The translations under genes were made by a program, and so were the position numbers. This document shows, in pieces, positions 1 through 12,310 of a stretch of 64,000 nucleotides of DNA. Every line of letters begins with the position of its first letter. Position 1 is the stretch's first letter. The stretch is from Cristatella mucedo (Eukaryota; Bryozoa; Phylactolaemata; Cristatellidae), in NCBI GenBank assembly GCA_009760855.2, contig WPIO01000194.1, positions 248,001 through 312,000 on the forward strand, in the 5' to 3' direction. The notes below the pieces were generated by a model, which was given only the letters and a program-made list of their open reading frames with translations, did no database searches and was not told the origin of the DNA.

Positions 1-385
1 TTCCGATGACTCCCTTACCAGCAAGTGTACGGTTGTAATGTAATCTGGTGATCCTCACCTGGAACTTCACAAAGCTGGATAATATTGTAACGCCGAAGAC
101 TCGGCGGGGTAGGCTTGACCTGCCGCTTACCTAGCGGGGTAGCCTTGCGCCTACTGCCGTTCGGTGCGCGCCGTCGCTCAATAAGCTGGCCGCCACGAAA
201 CGAGCGTTTCTGGCTCTGACCTGCTTACCGTTTCTAAAGCGGGTCGTGAGTCCGCGGCGTGAATTGGAAAGCAAGACACACAAATTGGGGATTTTACTGA
301 GCTTTATTCGCCAGCGCACAAAACCGCTGCACTTCTAGCTCAGTTTTATCTCCTCACTCCTCGAACGCTATCAACAGCACCAACA
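1..385. other. No recognisable feature
   Basis: This stretch is more GC-rich than most of the window. Only short open frames occur and none resembles a known protein. I see no repeat structure until the tandem repeat that begins at 386. Confidence 0.4.
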
Positions 386-720
386 CTCTTGCGGAGGGAA
401 TACTCCTCCACACTGAGTGCGACCCGAACCCTAAACCCTAACCGGAGAACTAGGAATCCGTTGCCACGTGTGCCGAAGGAATAATCCAAACACGCCAACT
501 TAAATACTCTTGCGGAGGGAATACTTCTCCACACTGAAGCGCGAACCAGAGCCTAAACGCTAACCGGAGAACTAGAACTTGGTTTCCACCAGTGCAACAG
601 GAATAATTCACTCACGCCAACTCGAGCACTCCTGTGGAGGAAATACTTCTCCACACTGAAGCGCGAACCGAGCCTAAACCCTAACGGGAGAACTAGGGCT
701 CCACATACGTCAACTACGCC
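386..720. repeat. 121-122 bp tandem repeat, about 2.8 units
   Basis: Three consecutive units start at about 386, 507 and 629. Each begins with a CTC-TG-GGAG-GAATACT-CTCCACACTGA block, carries a CCTAAACCCTAACCGGAGAACTAG-type core, and ends with CACGCCAACT or a variant. The unit cores contain telomere-like CCCTAA words, but these are spaced once per unit and do not form a (CCCTAA)n array. The third unit is shorter. Short open frames over it are side effects of the repeat. It may be a minisatellite or the end of a larger satellite. Confidence 0.8.
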
Positions 721-1856
721 TAGCTCTAACCGGCAAATCCCTATGCCGAGGCCACGTGCTAGCACGGACACACCCGACACTAAAGAAATACAAAATGCCA
801 GCTCGGGCGCGATACGACCGTATTCGGTGGAGTCCACCGAATCCTCCTAGAGCTGTCTTGTTCTGTTCCGGTCGTCGTCGGCGGACAGCCCGCCCTCCTC
901 CCTCGCTTTCAGAGAAACGAGTGCCCGACGGCGTCGAAGAGCTGAGCCGGACAGAAGACCAGAAGAGACCAAAAACACAAGACCAAGAGCGAGCGTCGCT
1001 CGACTCTTAAATAATTAGCTGAAACAATGGGGCAAGAGCTTAGTGGTATTGGGCCCGGACACCTTGGCCCTTTACGGAAAGGAATTACTACCATCCCCAG
1101 GCCACTGGAAAGGCACCTCTGTCCAGCTTGAATGGCGAATGGGTTCCAGACGATTCTTTCTTGGAAAGAGGAAAAGCGGAGGTTGACAGGCCAGCCAACA
1201 TCTATCAGCAGCTTCCGCGGGTATCGGACCAATTCTAAAGGCCAAATTGCCGCCGCTTGTCTCAGAGCTTCCTGGCTTGCTCTTAAGCGCTTCCTCTCTA
1301 ACCGCACTGACGCTCCTCTATGGCTCACTGCTCCGGGACAAAGGAGCTCTAGCCCGCCTCCAAACAGCTCATGTTCACGCTAAAACTCAGCCAAGGCCGG
1401 CAAGGCCGCTACAATGTGGGTGTTACTCATCGGAGTATCACAGTTACGGTCTTAGAGGCTATCAATACATGCCAGCTTTAGCGGGAAAGCAATTTGGTAA
1501 GTTTACCGTACGCCGTTGCTTTGTGGGTAGTTTACGAACGCTGCAGAATGCATCTGGACGTGCTGGGCTGGTGAGAAATTTACCACAGTGGTAAAAGAAT
1601 GGATGAGCCGAACTCAATTCCATTGTGCCAGGAGCAGGCCCAATACGCTTTTATCGGAATAAAAAGCAGGTAGGTTAATTAAGAAGCTCAAGCATTTCTT
1701 GACGCACATTGATTACAATTTTAGGTCGTTTCCGAAGCACACCACGAAATATATCCGTATATACCTGTATTCGTAGCTATGCATTCATCAACATAGGGGA
1801 AAATGTCCTTCGTCGGGGGGGGGGAAATGTCCTAGGATCCACCAGGGGGAAATGTC
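721..1856. other. GC-rich stretch without identified genes
   Basis: There are overlapping open frames here on both strands. The longest is about 139 codons on the minus strand at 909-1328, and one of 115 codons lies on plus at 1247-1594. None has recognisable domains, and opposing overlapping frames are expected in GC-rich DNA. I do not call a gene. Confidence 0.4.
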
Positions 1857-2574
1857 AGGCATTTGTGACATCCCGTCTCGACTTCTGTAACTCACTGTTG
1901 TCTGGCCTACCGACTTGATCAATCAGGCGAAAACAGCCGGTGTAAAACTCTGCAGCTAGGCTTATCTGTCGTGAACATCGCAGTTGCAACATCACACCAC
2001 TCCTTCCCTACCTGCACTGGCTACCAATAAAGCAGCGGATAGCCTTCAAGGTATTGTCGCTCACTTTTAGGTCACCTCATTCTTTGGTTCTAGCCTATCT
2101 CTCAGATCCACTCCCCACCAGGCCATGCATCATACCGTCTGATTTTTGGAATCCAATGGTTTACCAATACCTCGTGGAAACCTCAAATCGTTTGGAGACT
2201 GTGCATTTAGTTAGTATGCTCCCAAAGCCTGGAACTTCCTCTCGACCTGGGTCAGAACATCCGCCGACGTGACCATATATAAAAGAAATTAAATACACAC
2301 ATATTTAGGAAAGCATTTACCATCTCCCTGTGATTCGTCCTTCGCGTGCTTATGCTGGCTGATGCTGTGCATGCTGCCACTAACCGCATTTGTATGGTGA
2401 CCCTGAGCATGCCACTGCTAACCATGTTATCCATTTTGTTTGCATATCCAGCATGATATTACTCACCATTCATTTGCATTTCTCTTTCAGCAAATGTAAA
2501 GCACCTGGAGAGAGATTGAGTTCTCTAAGGGCAATTTATCAAGTGCATTATTATTATTATTATTATCATACACA
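1857..2574 (+). mobile_element. L2/CR1-type LINE fragment (3' part), copy 1
   Basis: This is a decayed piece of the C-terminal region of a LINE second open reading frame. It shows the family pattern of a LDFCNSLLSGLP-type segment, a block that normally reads LVQNSAARL, a leucine-histidine-tryptophan-leucine region, and a C-terminal block rich in 'proper names' and 'LWNSLP'-type residues at DNA level. The 3' untranslated part ends with AAATGTAAAGC...GAGATTGAGTTCTCTAAGGGC and a (TTA)n tail at 2548-2566. Frameshifts and stops break it. The 5' part (endonuclease and reverse transcriptase) is absent, as is usual for 5'-truncated LINE insertions. Confidence 0.8.
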
Positions 2575-2989
2575 CTAGAATAGGACTCTACAACAGTTAA
2601 AACTTATTAAAACTAAATTAAGATACGCTGGAAGGCAACCCGCAAATTGTTAAGCAATGACATGCACAGTGCCAACTTCACTGAAGTTCACAATGGAGAC
2701 TGAGATTTCAATTGAAATTTGCTTTACCTCCTCAGGAAGAAGCAATCGTATGACAGGTGAACCGGGTGTCGTGAAGCCTGACACACCGAAAATTCACTAA
2801 AGGTCGTTCCCTGAGGCTTCCCATCCCCTTACCTATCAGACTGACCACTGCAGCCTCTGGCAGGTCACTTGGATCAACTGAAAAACAGTGTAACCGGCGA
2901 GAAAGCCCATCGCCAAGGAGTAAGAGAACGGCCGACATCAGGGACTAAAGTTCGAGCTTTGGCCAAATATGGTAAGATAATCGTATATC
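2575..2989. other. No recognisable feature
   Basis: A 68-codon minus-strand open frame at 2732-2938 has no recognisable motif. Nothing else is seen between the LINE tail and the unclassified repeat that follows. Confidence 0.35.
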
Positions 2990-3830
2990 CATTATTGAAA
3001 GTACTCAGATTTGCAGCCTTTTAAAGCGATTCGGCACTCTCGAAAGGAAGGATTTTTCCGGGGCTCATAGCTAAAATGGGGCATGTTGGAAACCGTGTCG
3101 TAATATTGCAATCGCTATGGTTGGGTTATTCGTCATGTGTGCTCAATGCTTGTGCTTTGTGTCCAGTCTGAGCCAGGATAAAATTGATTTTTTCACCGCC
3201 CACGGGTTTTGAAATTGTGGTTCGTCTGTCTCCAAGCGTTAGTGGCTGCTGCAGTATCATATGCAGCAGCAGTGGAGGCTAATGAAGCTATACTGGACAA
3301 GGACGCAATTTGAAGTCAATATGAGTAGGAAGAGCCGTGAAGCTGGAAAGCCAAGACGTGGGCGAGCCGCGACGTGTTGAAATATATGGAAAATCGAGGA
3401 CTACGAATAAAACGTAATTCACAGCTAAGGCTCGTAAGTAGGCATGGCTTCATATTGGTCCTTAATGAATCAATGGCACGTGCTAGGCGGTAAAAGTAGA
3501 CGTTTTGGCTTGAAGTAGTCGCTTAGCTTATCGATTTATCGTGACCTGATAAACCTAGCTTTACATATCGCGGTGTGAAGGGATACCTTCAGCCTGTACT
3601 AAAGCATTAATTGAGTGTAAATATCATAAGTTTGGGCGGCTCATTGAATGACTAATGCTATCAAATACATCTTGGCTAAAATTCTGAACTTGCAAATGCA
3701 TCAGCAGTCATCAACAAAGTCTCGGTTACCTACCTTATAGAAGTCGTGGGTAACGTTTTCAGCAATGAGCCGAATTAATTTTTGTTTATCGATTCATTCA
3801 AGTGAATAACCAGAATAGGCCGAGCTTAGA
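2990..3830 (+). repeat. Unclassified dispersed repeat, copy 1 (about 0.84 kb)
   Basis: This segment is similar along its whole length, with small gaps, to 9637-10435 in the same orientation. Shared words include GTCGT-TATTGCA, TCTCCAAGC, AGACGTGGGCGAGC, AATCGAGGACT and CTTATCGATT. I found no long open frame, terminal inverted repeat or tRNA-like head. It could be a non-autonomous transposon, or part of an older segmental duplication, because in both places it lies downstream of a LINE 3' tail. Confidence 0.6.
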
Positions 3831-3924
3831 TTGTGGTGATTTAAGTCTCCTATCAGGCTACGTTAGAGTAGTAGCATTTGCCTGTTTTGGATGTGTCGGC
3901 TACATAAAACAGACATAATTATAT

Positions 3925-4090
3925 TTTCTTCCAGACCTTCACTGGCTTTCAATTAAACAGCTTACTAAATTTAAGGGTTTCCCATTCATTTTCAGGTTCC
4001 TTCACTCTTTCGCATCATTCTGCTTATACGTAGCAATTGCCAAGAATTCATTACACCAGCTCATCGGACTCAAGTAATTGGGCTGTGCCC
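3925..4090 (+). mobile_element. LINE fragment
   Basis: A short remnant of the same L2/CR1-type LINE family. It covers the region that encodes the leucine-histidine-tryptophan-leucine segment followed by a lysine-phenylalanine and phenylalanine-arginine-serine-leucine-histidine-type block. It is truncated at both ends and full of stops. Confidence 0.5.
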
Positions 4091-5943
4091 CGAGCCAGCT
4101 GAAATTCTTGCTAGGCAATAACACTGATTTATAAGTTTGGTTTCCAAAGCTTTACTTGTTTTTGTATTATTTATGTGTAGTTCATATGAAAATACGCAGG
4201 AGTTGACTTTTACAAGCAGCCTCGTTAACAAATTGTTCGACTCAATGAACTAGTTGAATTTTATGGCAAGTGGTTTGCTTGTGATGCATAAAAAATTGAC
4301 AGGGTAAGTAGAAACGTTTTTCTCACATACAACAATTTAAAAAGTGAGCTAAAGTGTCTGTATGGAGCTATTGAACAATGTCCTTGACTAGTACAGCTAA
4401 AATAATCATTGCAATATATATATATCAAAGTCGTATTTGCTCAAACTCTTATTCGAAATACAGGTATATAACGGTCCTGAGCATTCCAGATCCAAATCCC
4501 TGTACTGCATTGCAAACTAGAATGATAAAGATATAGCCACTTTAGGCTAGCTGTAAGGTGAAGAATTTCCGGTTTCCTCAACCGTAAAGTACTTAACAAA
4601 GGTCGAGACTAGTGAATATCAGTAAAGAGCCACCAGCAAATAGAAATCTCTAATTAGACACTATCAGTTTATTAGTTATGCACCAGAAATATTAAAAATA
4701 ACTTATTCAGTATTTGAAGTAACATTCTTCACAGTGGAGACATTTTTTGAATGTGCATAGCATTATGCAAAATTGCATTATTCAAATATTGTTTACGCAT
4801 TTTTTCAACGATTTCATTTAGAAATTTAGTTCTATTCCTGCTGATCTTGATTTTATTTGGAGGACGGTTCCCCTATAATATCACTACTCCTAAGTAATAG
4901 AATTAACTATCTTTCCATTATCAACTAACTAGTTATTCAATAATCAGCTAACTTTTATTTTTCGAAGCAAGATTGTTATCTCTATAAACCTCGAGTTTGC
5001 ATCACAAAATTTGGACCTAAAATTGACCTGAGCCCTATGAAAAAATACCTGCCCAGCTCTAATAAAATAAATCATTGGCTTTGCTTTATCAGTGTTTCAA
5101 GTTGATATCATGTTATAACACAAACCAATAGGTGACTTGGTAGCTGTATAAAATGTCACATACAAAAAATGAAATGTTTGAACCCTTAAAGAATGCCGCG
5201 AATTTACTATAAATAACAGTACTAAGGTATATAGCTTTAATTATATACATGTACTCAATCTTCCTCTCCAGGCTCGAGCCTATGAATTTAGTCGTTTAAA
5301 GGTGAGTAAATAACCCACACGCACTACTTAGGTGGACAAATCTGTTTGTGAAGTGACCAACTTCATTGGATGTAACAAAATTCATTGTTTGAGTTTCAGT
5401 TCTCTGCCTTTGGGGCACAAGAGCAATCCATGATACTCAAAAAATGCCAAATATTAACATGGCCTGGATATAAAAGACAGCAATTGTGTTATCCCGAAGC
5501 TTACTCAGTGCATGAAATTGAACGGGGCATTTATCTCTTCATCCCCAAGTAAAGGATTTCAATAAATATCTGTGAGTTTTTTCTGACTGCTAAATTTAAA
5601 AAAATTCAAAAAGGCCATTTATATGTGGTATAGTTAGTCAGATCCGCTAAAATAAGACGCTTAACGTTCTCGCATATATTTGTTCGGCAATCAGTGTCTC
5701 GTTTATAGTCTTAACCGATCTCTCTAAGTCGTCCACTCACATTTGCACAAAAAAAAAATTCTGACAGAGGATAGTTCTCACGCGACAAAAGCCTGGTCAT
5801 TAGGAAATACGGGAAAGTAAAGTTAGGGCCAGCAGATTAACTGGTAAATTTTAGATAGAGGCAAAGCAGCCTCAGTGGCTATCACTGAGGCTTGTCGCTG
5901 GCAGCTATGAAGAGACTGGCTTTGGGTAGGTCTCTTTTTAGAA
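4091..5943. other. AT-rich DNA, nothing identified
   Basis: No open frame above about 60 codons, no recognisable repeat and no RNA gene was seen. Confidence 0.4.
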
Positions 5944-5946
5944 CAC

Positions 5947-6002
<56 letters not shown>

Positions 6003-6361
6003 AGAGAGGGTAAGAGGGTGAGAGGGCGAGAGGGTGAGAGGGCGAGGTGGTGAGAGGGCGAGAGGGTTGGAGGACGAGGGGGCGAGAGAGAGTGAGGGAG
6101 AGCGAGAGCGAGAGAGAGAGAAAGAGAGAGAGAGAGAGTGCAAGGGAGTGCGAGAGGGCGACAGACAGCAAGAGATAGTGAGAGAGTGAGAGATTGTTAG
6201 AGTTTGAGGATGATAGAGTGAGAGACATAGTGAGAGACAGAGTGAGAGAGTAACAGAGTGAGGGTGTAATGGAGTGAGAGAGAATGAGAGAGTGAGTGAA
6301 CAAGTGAGAGAGCAAGCAAGCAAGAGAAAGCTTGAGAGAGAGAGAGAGAAAGAGAGAAAGA
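5944..6361. repeat. Polypurine (GA)n / GAGGGN low-complexity tract
   Basis: About 400 bp are almost purely purine on the plus strand. A near-perfect (AG)n core lies at about 5947-5999, followed by GAGGGT/GAGGGC and GAGAGT variants. The long minus-strand open frames rich in serine and leucine over this tract are artefacts of the repeat. Mirror-symmetric purine runs of this type can in principle form triplex DNA. Confidence 0.9.
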
Positions 6362-8104
6362 AGGGCTTAACTGCTTCAACTTGAGTCCAGTACTGTAAAT
6401 GATAGCCACTGCGGTCTATCTTGATCAACCTAGTGCACCTACAATAGGTGTTGACAGCTGTTAAAGCTCTTCTGCCGCTGCAAAAAACTAGCTGTTAAAT
6501 CGGCCAGCCTTCACTCTTTACTTTTCATACAGCAGCCTCTATATTAGATACATGGCTAAGCTTATGCATTTAAAATGGATTTTTTGGCCATAGGGGTACG
6601 GTTTTAACGTTAGCTCATATTCTCTGAATTGCTGATTTTAAAAGTGAAGGACTACACTGGTCTGCATGATATCAGCTGTTTTTCATTTATTGTTATTCTC
6701 CAGTTAAAGATCACTAAGGAGTATTTATTTTTTATTTTTGTGCTCGGTACGTTGGATTTAATAATTTTAATTATAGAAGATAACGCGCTCGGAAAAAATA
6801 TGCATTATTTATATTGACTTAGGCTTTTGTTATATTTTCTTTTTAAAGTTCCTAATGAAATAGATGTGTTATATCGGAAACAATTTCCAATTTTGATAAA
6901 TTGGTTTTCATGGTTGCTTAAGTTAACGAATTAAGGTGTTTCAAAATTTCATTGGAGTGTAAGAAATTTCTGCATATATCCTTCTAAATCTAAAAGATAA
7001 TAAAAAATAACAGCAGTGACTAACGATAACTACTTCTCTCAAACAGTTTTAGAATGCCTACTTCAGATTCAAACTTGTGAATGACGATTAGAGATTGGCA
7101 CCGCATATAGTGTGGTAGCCGTGTGCTAAAGAAAATTGAGACCGTTTTTAATTTGTCTAATAAAATGCCTTTTATCTGGCACACTGATTAAATAGAGAGA
7201 GAGAAAATTGACCATGTTTCGGATCTCTGTTAATTCTTCACTCACAATCAGGGCTTCAGCAGGAAGACTGATTATAAAATTGAATATACAAAATTAACCT
7301 TTAGCTTTTCTACTTGTATCGTGCAGGTTTGAGGTGGTTGCTCTTGTTCCACTTGTTACATTCGGTGATATATTGTTTGACTGTGATTTGATTTCAACTG
7401 ATGGAGACAAGATGATAGCTATTATAATTTTAAAGTTCCATCACCTTAAAAAACAAATAACTCGCATCTTTATTAGTAAGAGACTTTTGACCACACCAAA
7501 AAAGTCAGATGAACTCCTCGGTTCTGGATGAGAAGCAAAAACTATTCTCACAACCGGCCAGAGCAAACACATTTTCAGACTGGCAGGACAGCTTTCAATT
7601 TTGTAAAACTAGATAGTAATACTTCCTCCCTCGCACCAATGCCTTTGGCTAATAAAAATGTTATGAGCAAGAACCAAGAACCAAATTTATGTAACTACAG
7701 GAAAGGTTTCCTTTAAATTAGCGAATCGCCGGTTAAAACTGAACATTGTGTTGGTCTACAGATCAGATAATTGTTGGAAGACATACAGCCTACAGACAAA
7801 ATGACTGAGTTATATTTGCTTGCCCGGAATCGATATAAGCCTGAGGTAGATCGCTTCATCGTTAATCAGTAGTCTACTGTATAAGAATTAATTGATAAGA
7901 ACATGGTTCAATGCTGAGCTGTATTGAACAGCAGAATAAGTTTTAAGATACATTTTCTAAACTCCAACATTGACTATTTCCCATTACATTTATAAGCATT
8001 CAGTGAGCAACTGGATGAAGAGTTTAATCAGGATATTTGTGAAGTGTAGCATATTTACTAAGGCTGCTTCAATGTTAAAATGATGGCGAATGACAATTAA
8101 TTAT
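6362..8104. other. AT-rich DNA, nothing identified
   Basis: Short open frames at 6629-6817, 7334-7531 and 7528-7716 show no motif. No repeat family member was recognised here. Confidence 0.35.
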
Positions 8105-8250
8105 AGTACAATATAATTCATTTGTATAGCGCCCTAAGAGTAGTTAGTCTCTGTTCAGGCACTTCACACTTGCCTCGATGCTGGAGCCCAACGACCTCAG
8201 CCAGAGTTTGTTTGTGGCAAGCACCTTAACCGATAGATAAAAAGCCTGAA
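8105..8250 (-). mobile_element. Inverted LINE 3' tail fragment
   Basis: Read on the minus strand, this ends with AAGTGCCTGAACAGAGACT, an AGGGCGCTATACAAATG-like word and an AT-rich tail. This matches the 3' end of the LINE family found repeatedly on this window. Only the 3' untranslated end is present. Confidence 0.5.
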
Positions 8251-8284
8251 GCTCTCCCAGAGCACCTCTCATTGGCATCATTGG

Positions 8285-9565
8285 CACTGCTTTGCAATGG
8301 TTTAGGTCACATCTCAGTGGGAGATTCCCGAGTATTTACGTGCACGGACAAAGATCATCCGATGTACGTCTGAAACATGGAATACCTCAGGGCTCCGTGC
8401 TATGTCAGGTTATTTTCACGGTTTGTATTCTCCCTCTTGCTGATGTGATTGCCAAGCACAATCTAGGCTTGCACTTCAATGCGGATGACACTCAGTTGTA
8501 CCTTTGCTTTAATCCCTTCTAGCCTTTGAATACCTCAAATTCTCTCAACTCCGTTTCTACCTGAATTGATGTCCTCAGCACATGGATGGCAGCGATTTTT
8601 CTAAAACGAAACGATGATGAAACTACCTTACTAGTTATGGGCAAACCAAGTGTAATTTAAACATAGGAAAGGCTGAAGCTTAAAGTTGGCACTGCCAGCA
8701 TATCTCCAGTTGAATCATCTCGAAGTCTGTGTGTCATGTTCCAAAGTGACCTCTCGTTAGACGACCACAACAGCTCCAAGGTCAAATCTGACTACTTCCA
8801 GCTACGTAACATTGGTAAAATTCGGCTTGCTTAGATAAGAATTCCACTTCTAAGTTGGTCCATGCACTTGTGATACCGCGTCTTGACTTCTGCAACTCTC
8901 AGCTTGCTGGCCTACCTGCAGGTGCAATCAGGCGATTTCAGCTGGTGCAAAACTCAGCAGCTAGGCTTGTCTGTTGTGAGCGTCGCAGTTGCCACATTAC
9001 ACCACTTCTCACAGACCCTCAGTGGCTACCAGTCAAGCAGCAGATCAACCTAAAGGTTTCGTCTCTCACTTTTAGGTCACTTCATTCGTTGGCTCCGGCC
9101 TATCTCTCAGATCGACTCCTACACTAGGCCAAGCATCGTACTACCCACTTTTCGGAATCCAATAGTTTACCTCGTACGAGGCTCAAATCCTTTGGAGACC
9201 GTGCATTTAGTTAGTATGCTCCCAAAGCTTCAAACTCACTCCCGACTTGCATCAGACCATCCCTTGACTCTACCACATTTAAAAGTAACCTAAAAACACG
9301 CCTATAAAGGACAACAGTTAGTAAGCCATTGTGATTCGTTCTTCATGTGCGTATGTGGCCAGACACTGTGCATGCTGTCACTAACCGCACTTGCATGCTG
9401 AACCTGTGCATGTAACCACTAACCATGTTATTAATGCAGCTGATCAAGCAAGCTATTACTCACCATTCAATCGAGTTTCCCTTTGCAGCCAAAGTAAAGC
9501 TCCTTGAAAGAGATTTAGTTCTTTGAGGGCGTTTTATCATGTGCATTATTATTCTTAATATTATA
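8285..9565 (+). mobile_element. L2/CR1-type LINE fragment with reverse transcriptase remnant, copy 2
   Basis: The first open segment (8292-8522) encodes part of a LINE reverse transcriptase. It shows the GIPQGSVL motif and the active-site block ADDTQLYLCF, where the usual tyrosine before ADD is asparagine. A second open segment (8855-9127) encodes the C-terminal LDFCNSQLAGLP, QLVQNSAARLVC and LPVKQQINLK stretches. The 3' part ends at an AT-rich ATT-type tail near 9545-9560. Stops and frame changes separate the segments, so it is not functional. The endonuclease part is absent. Confidence 0.85.
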
Positions 9566-9636
9566 TCTAGCGAGAGAACATAAGGGACTGACATAAATGT
9601 GCTAGCCAGGTACATCAGTGCATGCTAGAATGTTAG

Positions 9637-10435
9637 TTACTGAAAGTTCTCGTAAAACTGACCCCGTGAAGGGATTCGACACTGCAAGAAAGCTGTTAGC
9701 TTGGGCATATTTCTATCGACAGCTAAGAATTAGGCTATACTGCTGCATTTCGTGTCGTTTTATTGCAGTTGCAATTGTTGAGGTTTTACCTTGCTTGCCT
9801 TACGACGGTTCTATTTATCTGGAATGCGAAAGGATAAGCTTCATATTTTACTGCCAGCAGAATTCGAAATTATGATTCGCGAGTCTCCAAGCATTTGGTG
9901 TTGCTACAGTAAAGAAGGCTAATGCAGCTGGCTGGACGAGTGGTCAATTTGAGTTCGATATGAAATAGGAGAGCCCAGACGTGGGCGAGCAGTAATGTGT
10001 TTTGGTAAAAAAAAATCGAGGACTGCTTATCTGACGTACTTCACGACTAATTTCCGTTTGGGCATGCAACTACAGCTGGGCAATATCTACGGCAATATTG
10101 ATCCTTAGTCACTCGGTGTCTCATGCCATGAGGTAAAAGCAGGTGTAATGGCTTGGATTAGCCTATCGATTAATAACAGCTTAGCATCATTTACGTTACT
10201 GAGTGTGGTGTGTAGGCAGCCTAAAGCCAGGCCTGAAGCACTGATCGGTAAACAGCCTTAGAACCTTTATGAAAGCTCATTCAAAGACTGCTACACCCAA
10301 ACATTTCACGGCCTAAAGTATTAATATTCAGTTACATTAAAAATTAACCGATAATGTCTCTGGTTAAATATCCAAGTCATGAGTAACACTATCGGCGATG
10401 AGTAGCGAATAATGCTTTGGTAGGTTCAAATAGTT
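9637..10435 (+). repeat. Unclassified dispersed repeat, copy 2 (about 0.8 kb)
   Basis: Second copy of the repeat at 2990-3830, same orientation. An 85-codon open frame at 9618-9875 falls inside it, but the matching frame in copy 1 is not open, which argues against coding. It lies between two LINE pieces. Confidence 0.6.
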
Positions 10436-10449
10436 CTCTTGCTTAGACA

Positions 10450-11330
10450 CTTTAAGTTTGATAAGTTATTAATAGCATGGTCAATTACCACAAGCATAAC
10501 ATGGTCAAAGGTAACATGCACAGGGTCTGCATGAAAAAATGGTTGCTGGTAGCCCGCACGTTGTAAGCCCGCAAAGAGTACAAAGGAAGAATCACAGGAA
10601 CCACTGAATCATATACACATACATGCATTTATAGCTTCCTTTCAAATGTGGTCAAGTCAGGGTATGTTATGATGCCGGCCGAGAGTCGATTCCAAGGTTA
10701 GGGAGCATACAAACCAACGGCACCTTCTCCAAAGTATTGAAGATAAATACTAGGTATTGGTAAACTATTAGAATCCGTAAAACTGAGGCTTCGAGCGTTA
10801 GCATGGTGGAAGAGTAGGTCTGATAGGTATGCTGGAGAAAAACATTAAGGGAACTAAAAGTAGGTGACTGAAGCCTAAAGTCGATCCATTGTTCGACTGG
10901 GAGCCAGTGCAGATCAGCAAGAAGTGGTGTGATATGGCAAGTGAGCGCTTCTCACTATAGAGTGCCCTAGCTGCAGAGTTTTGCACCACCTATAAGTGCC
11001 AATATATACAGACCGAATGATCAGCAAGCTGTGAGTTACAGAAGATAAGTCAGATTTCATAAATACAAGGAGAAATTTTGATCTGGTAGCCGTGTCTAAA
11101 GAAGATTACATTTTAGCAAAGTTACATAGCTGGAAGTAGGGAGACTTGACTGCGTAACTTATGTGTTTGCATATTGAAAGATTACTTTTCATTAGGATAC
11201 TTATATTTAATGGAGATTCAGCAGGAAATATGCTGGCAGACCCGACTTTGAGCGGGAGGCTTTTAACTTTCTGAATAACACTTGGTTTACCCCTAACTAT
11301 CAAGTTAGTTTCGTTTTATATTCATTCAAT
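10450..11330 (-). mobile_element. L2/CR1-type LINE fragment, copy 3
   Basis: Minus-strand remnant of the C-terminal part of the LINE protein and its 3' region. Visible pieces are a VQNSAARALYSEKRS stretch at 10798-10989 and a KVGSAS-containing stretch at 11106-11303. The latter corresponds to the segment after the reverse transcriptase domain in the other copies. The 3' region matches the shared CATGCACAGG...GCATG sequences. Several frame breaks are present. Confidence 0.75.
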
Positions 11331-11710
11331 TTAAGAAGGTTTTCTGCTATCCATATGCGAATATCATCAATATAAGCAACACACATTTTAGAGGATTTGA
11401 CGCACTTAAAGTTCGGGAGGGGTCAAAACAAAGGTACAACAGACCGGAAGTCGGAAGTGCTTATTTTGATCTGGACTCATGAAGATGGTTGAGCACAGCT
11501 TGAGATACTAATTGCCTGACAGCTCAAGAGGCGCACCTACAGTCCAAATTTAAAGACTTAAGAATGCATACCCTGCCTAACTTCAGTGAGTTGAGGAGAA
11601 ATAATCTGTTGAACCAGACTGCATTGAAAAATTCCCTTACTGGTTTTAATAGAAATAAGTTTTCCCAAAAAATTTGTCAGGAGTATTGAAATTTTCTGAC
11701 CGTCTGGCGA
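11331..11710. other. No recognisable feature
   Basis: AT-rich, without convincing open frames or repeats before the AT microsatellite. Confidence 0.35.
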
Positions 11711-11855
11711 AATATGTATATACATATATATTATTATATAAATATGTATATATATATATTTATTTATATGAAAAAAAACTTTAATACATAAACACATAAA
11801 CAAATAAATATATATGTATATATGTACATATATATATATGTAAATATTTATTCTA

Positions 11856-11890
<35 letters not shown>
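11711..11890. repeat. AT/ATAA-rich microsatellite
   Basis: Interrupted TATATA tracts. The longest run ends near 11890, and short ATTTATTTAT insertions lie between the tracts. Open frames rich in isoleucine and tyrosine over it are artefacts. Confidence 0.9.
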
Positions 11891-11893
<3 letters not shown>

Positions 11894-12029
11894 GAAGGGA
11901 CAGTTAAAGCAGTATAATAACCAATTTCAGTTAGCACAGGAAAGGGTGAGTCCAATAAAGTCTCGATTTATGTGATTCAGTTCTTGCAAATTAAGTTTGA
12001 GCGAAAATCTGTAATCTTGAATGTCCGTT

Positions 12030-12310
12030 TTGAAGCAACTAATTCCTACATCAGATGAATTCTCGCCTACTTGCACTGGCTCATAGCCAGTCGACTTCAA
12101 AGCATGGTCGGTTCTTTTGAGGTCTTTTGTTACCTATATCCTGCTCATTGCCTAAAAAAATTGCAGTTGCATTTAAGCTATATATACAACCTCAAGCACA
12201 TCAGACTCCGGTCAATTAGCTGTGCTCCAAAATCCAGAAATTGATTGGAAACTGTGCCTTTAGTTCACGTACTCCTAAAGTTTAAAGGGCCCTCTATAGA
12301 GACGTCACGA
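12030..12310 (+). mobile_element. LINE fragment
   Basis: Heavily decayed remnant. It is recognisable by the TACTTGCACTGGCT word (the leucine-histidine-tryptophan-leucine block of the other copies) and by the downstream GAAACTGTGCCTTTAGTTC-like and CCTAAAG words of the C-terminal coding region. Confidence 0.5.

Noticed and set aside
386-720. True telomere array
   Set aside because: CCCTAA occurs once or twice per 121-bp unit, not in uninterrupted tandem.
909-1328. 139-codon minus-strand frame in the GC-rich start of the window
   Set aside because: Opposite-strand frames overlap it, GC-rich DNA has few stops, and no domain or splice context supports it.
5823-6428. 201-codon and 125-codon minus-strand frames rich in serine and leucine
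   Set aside because: They are translations of the polypurine GA tract and its edges; low complexity, no start context or domain.
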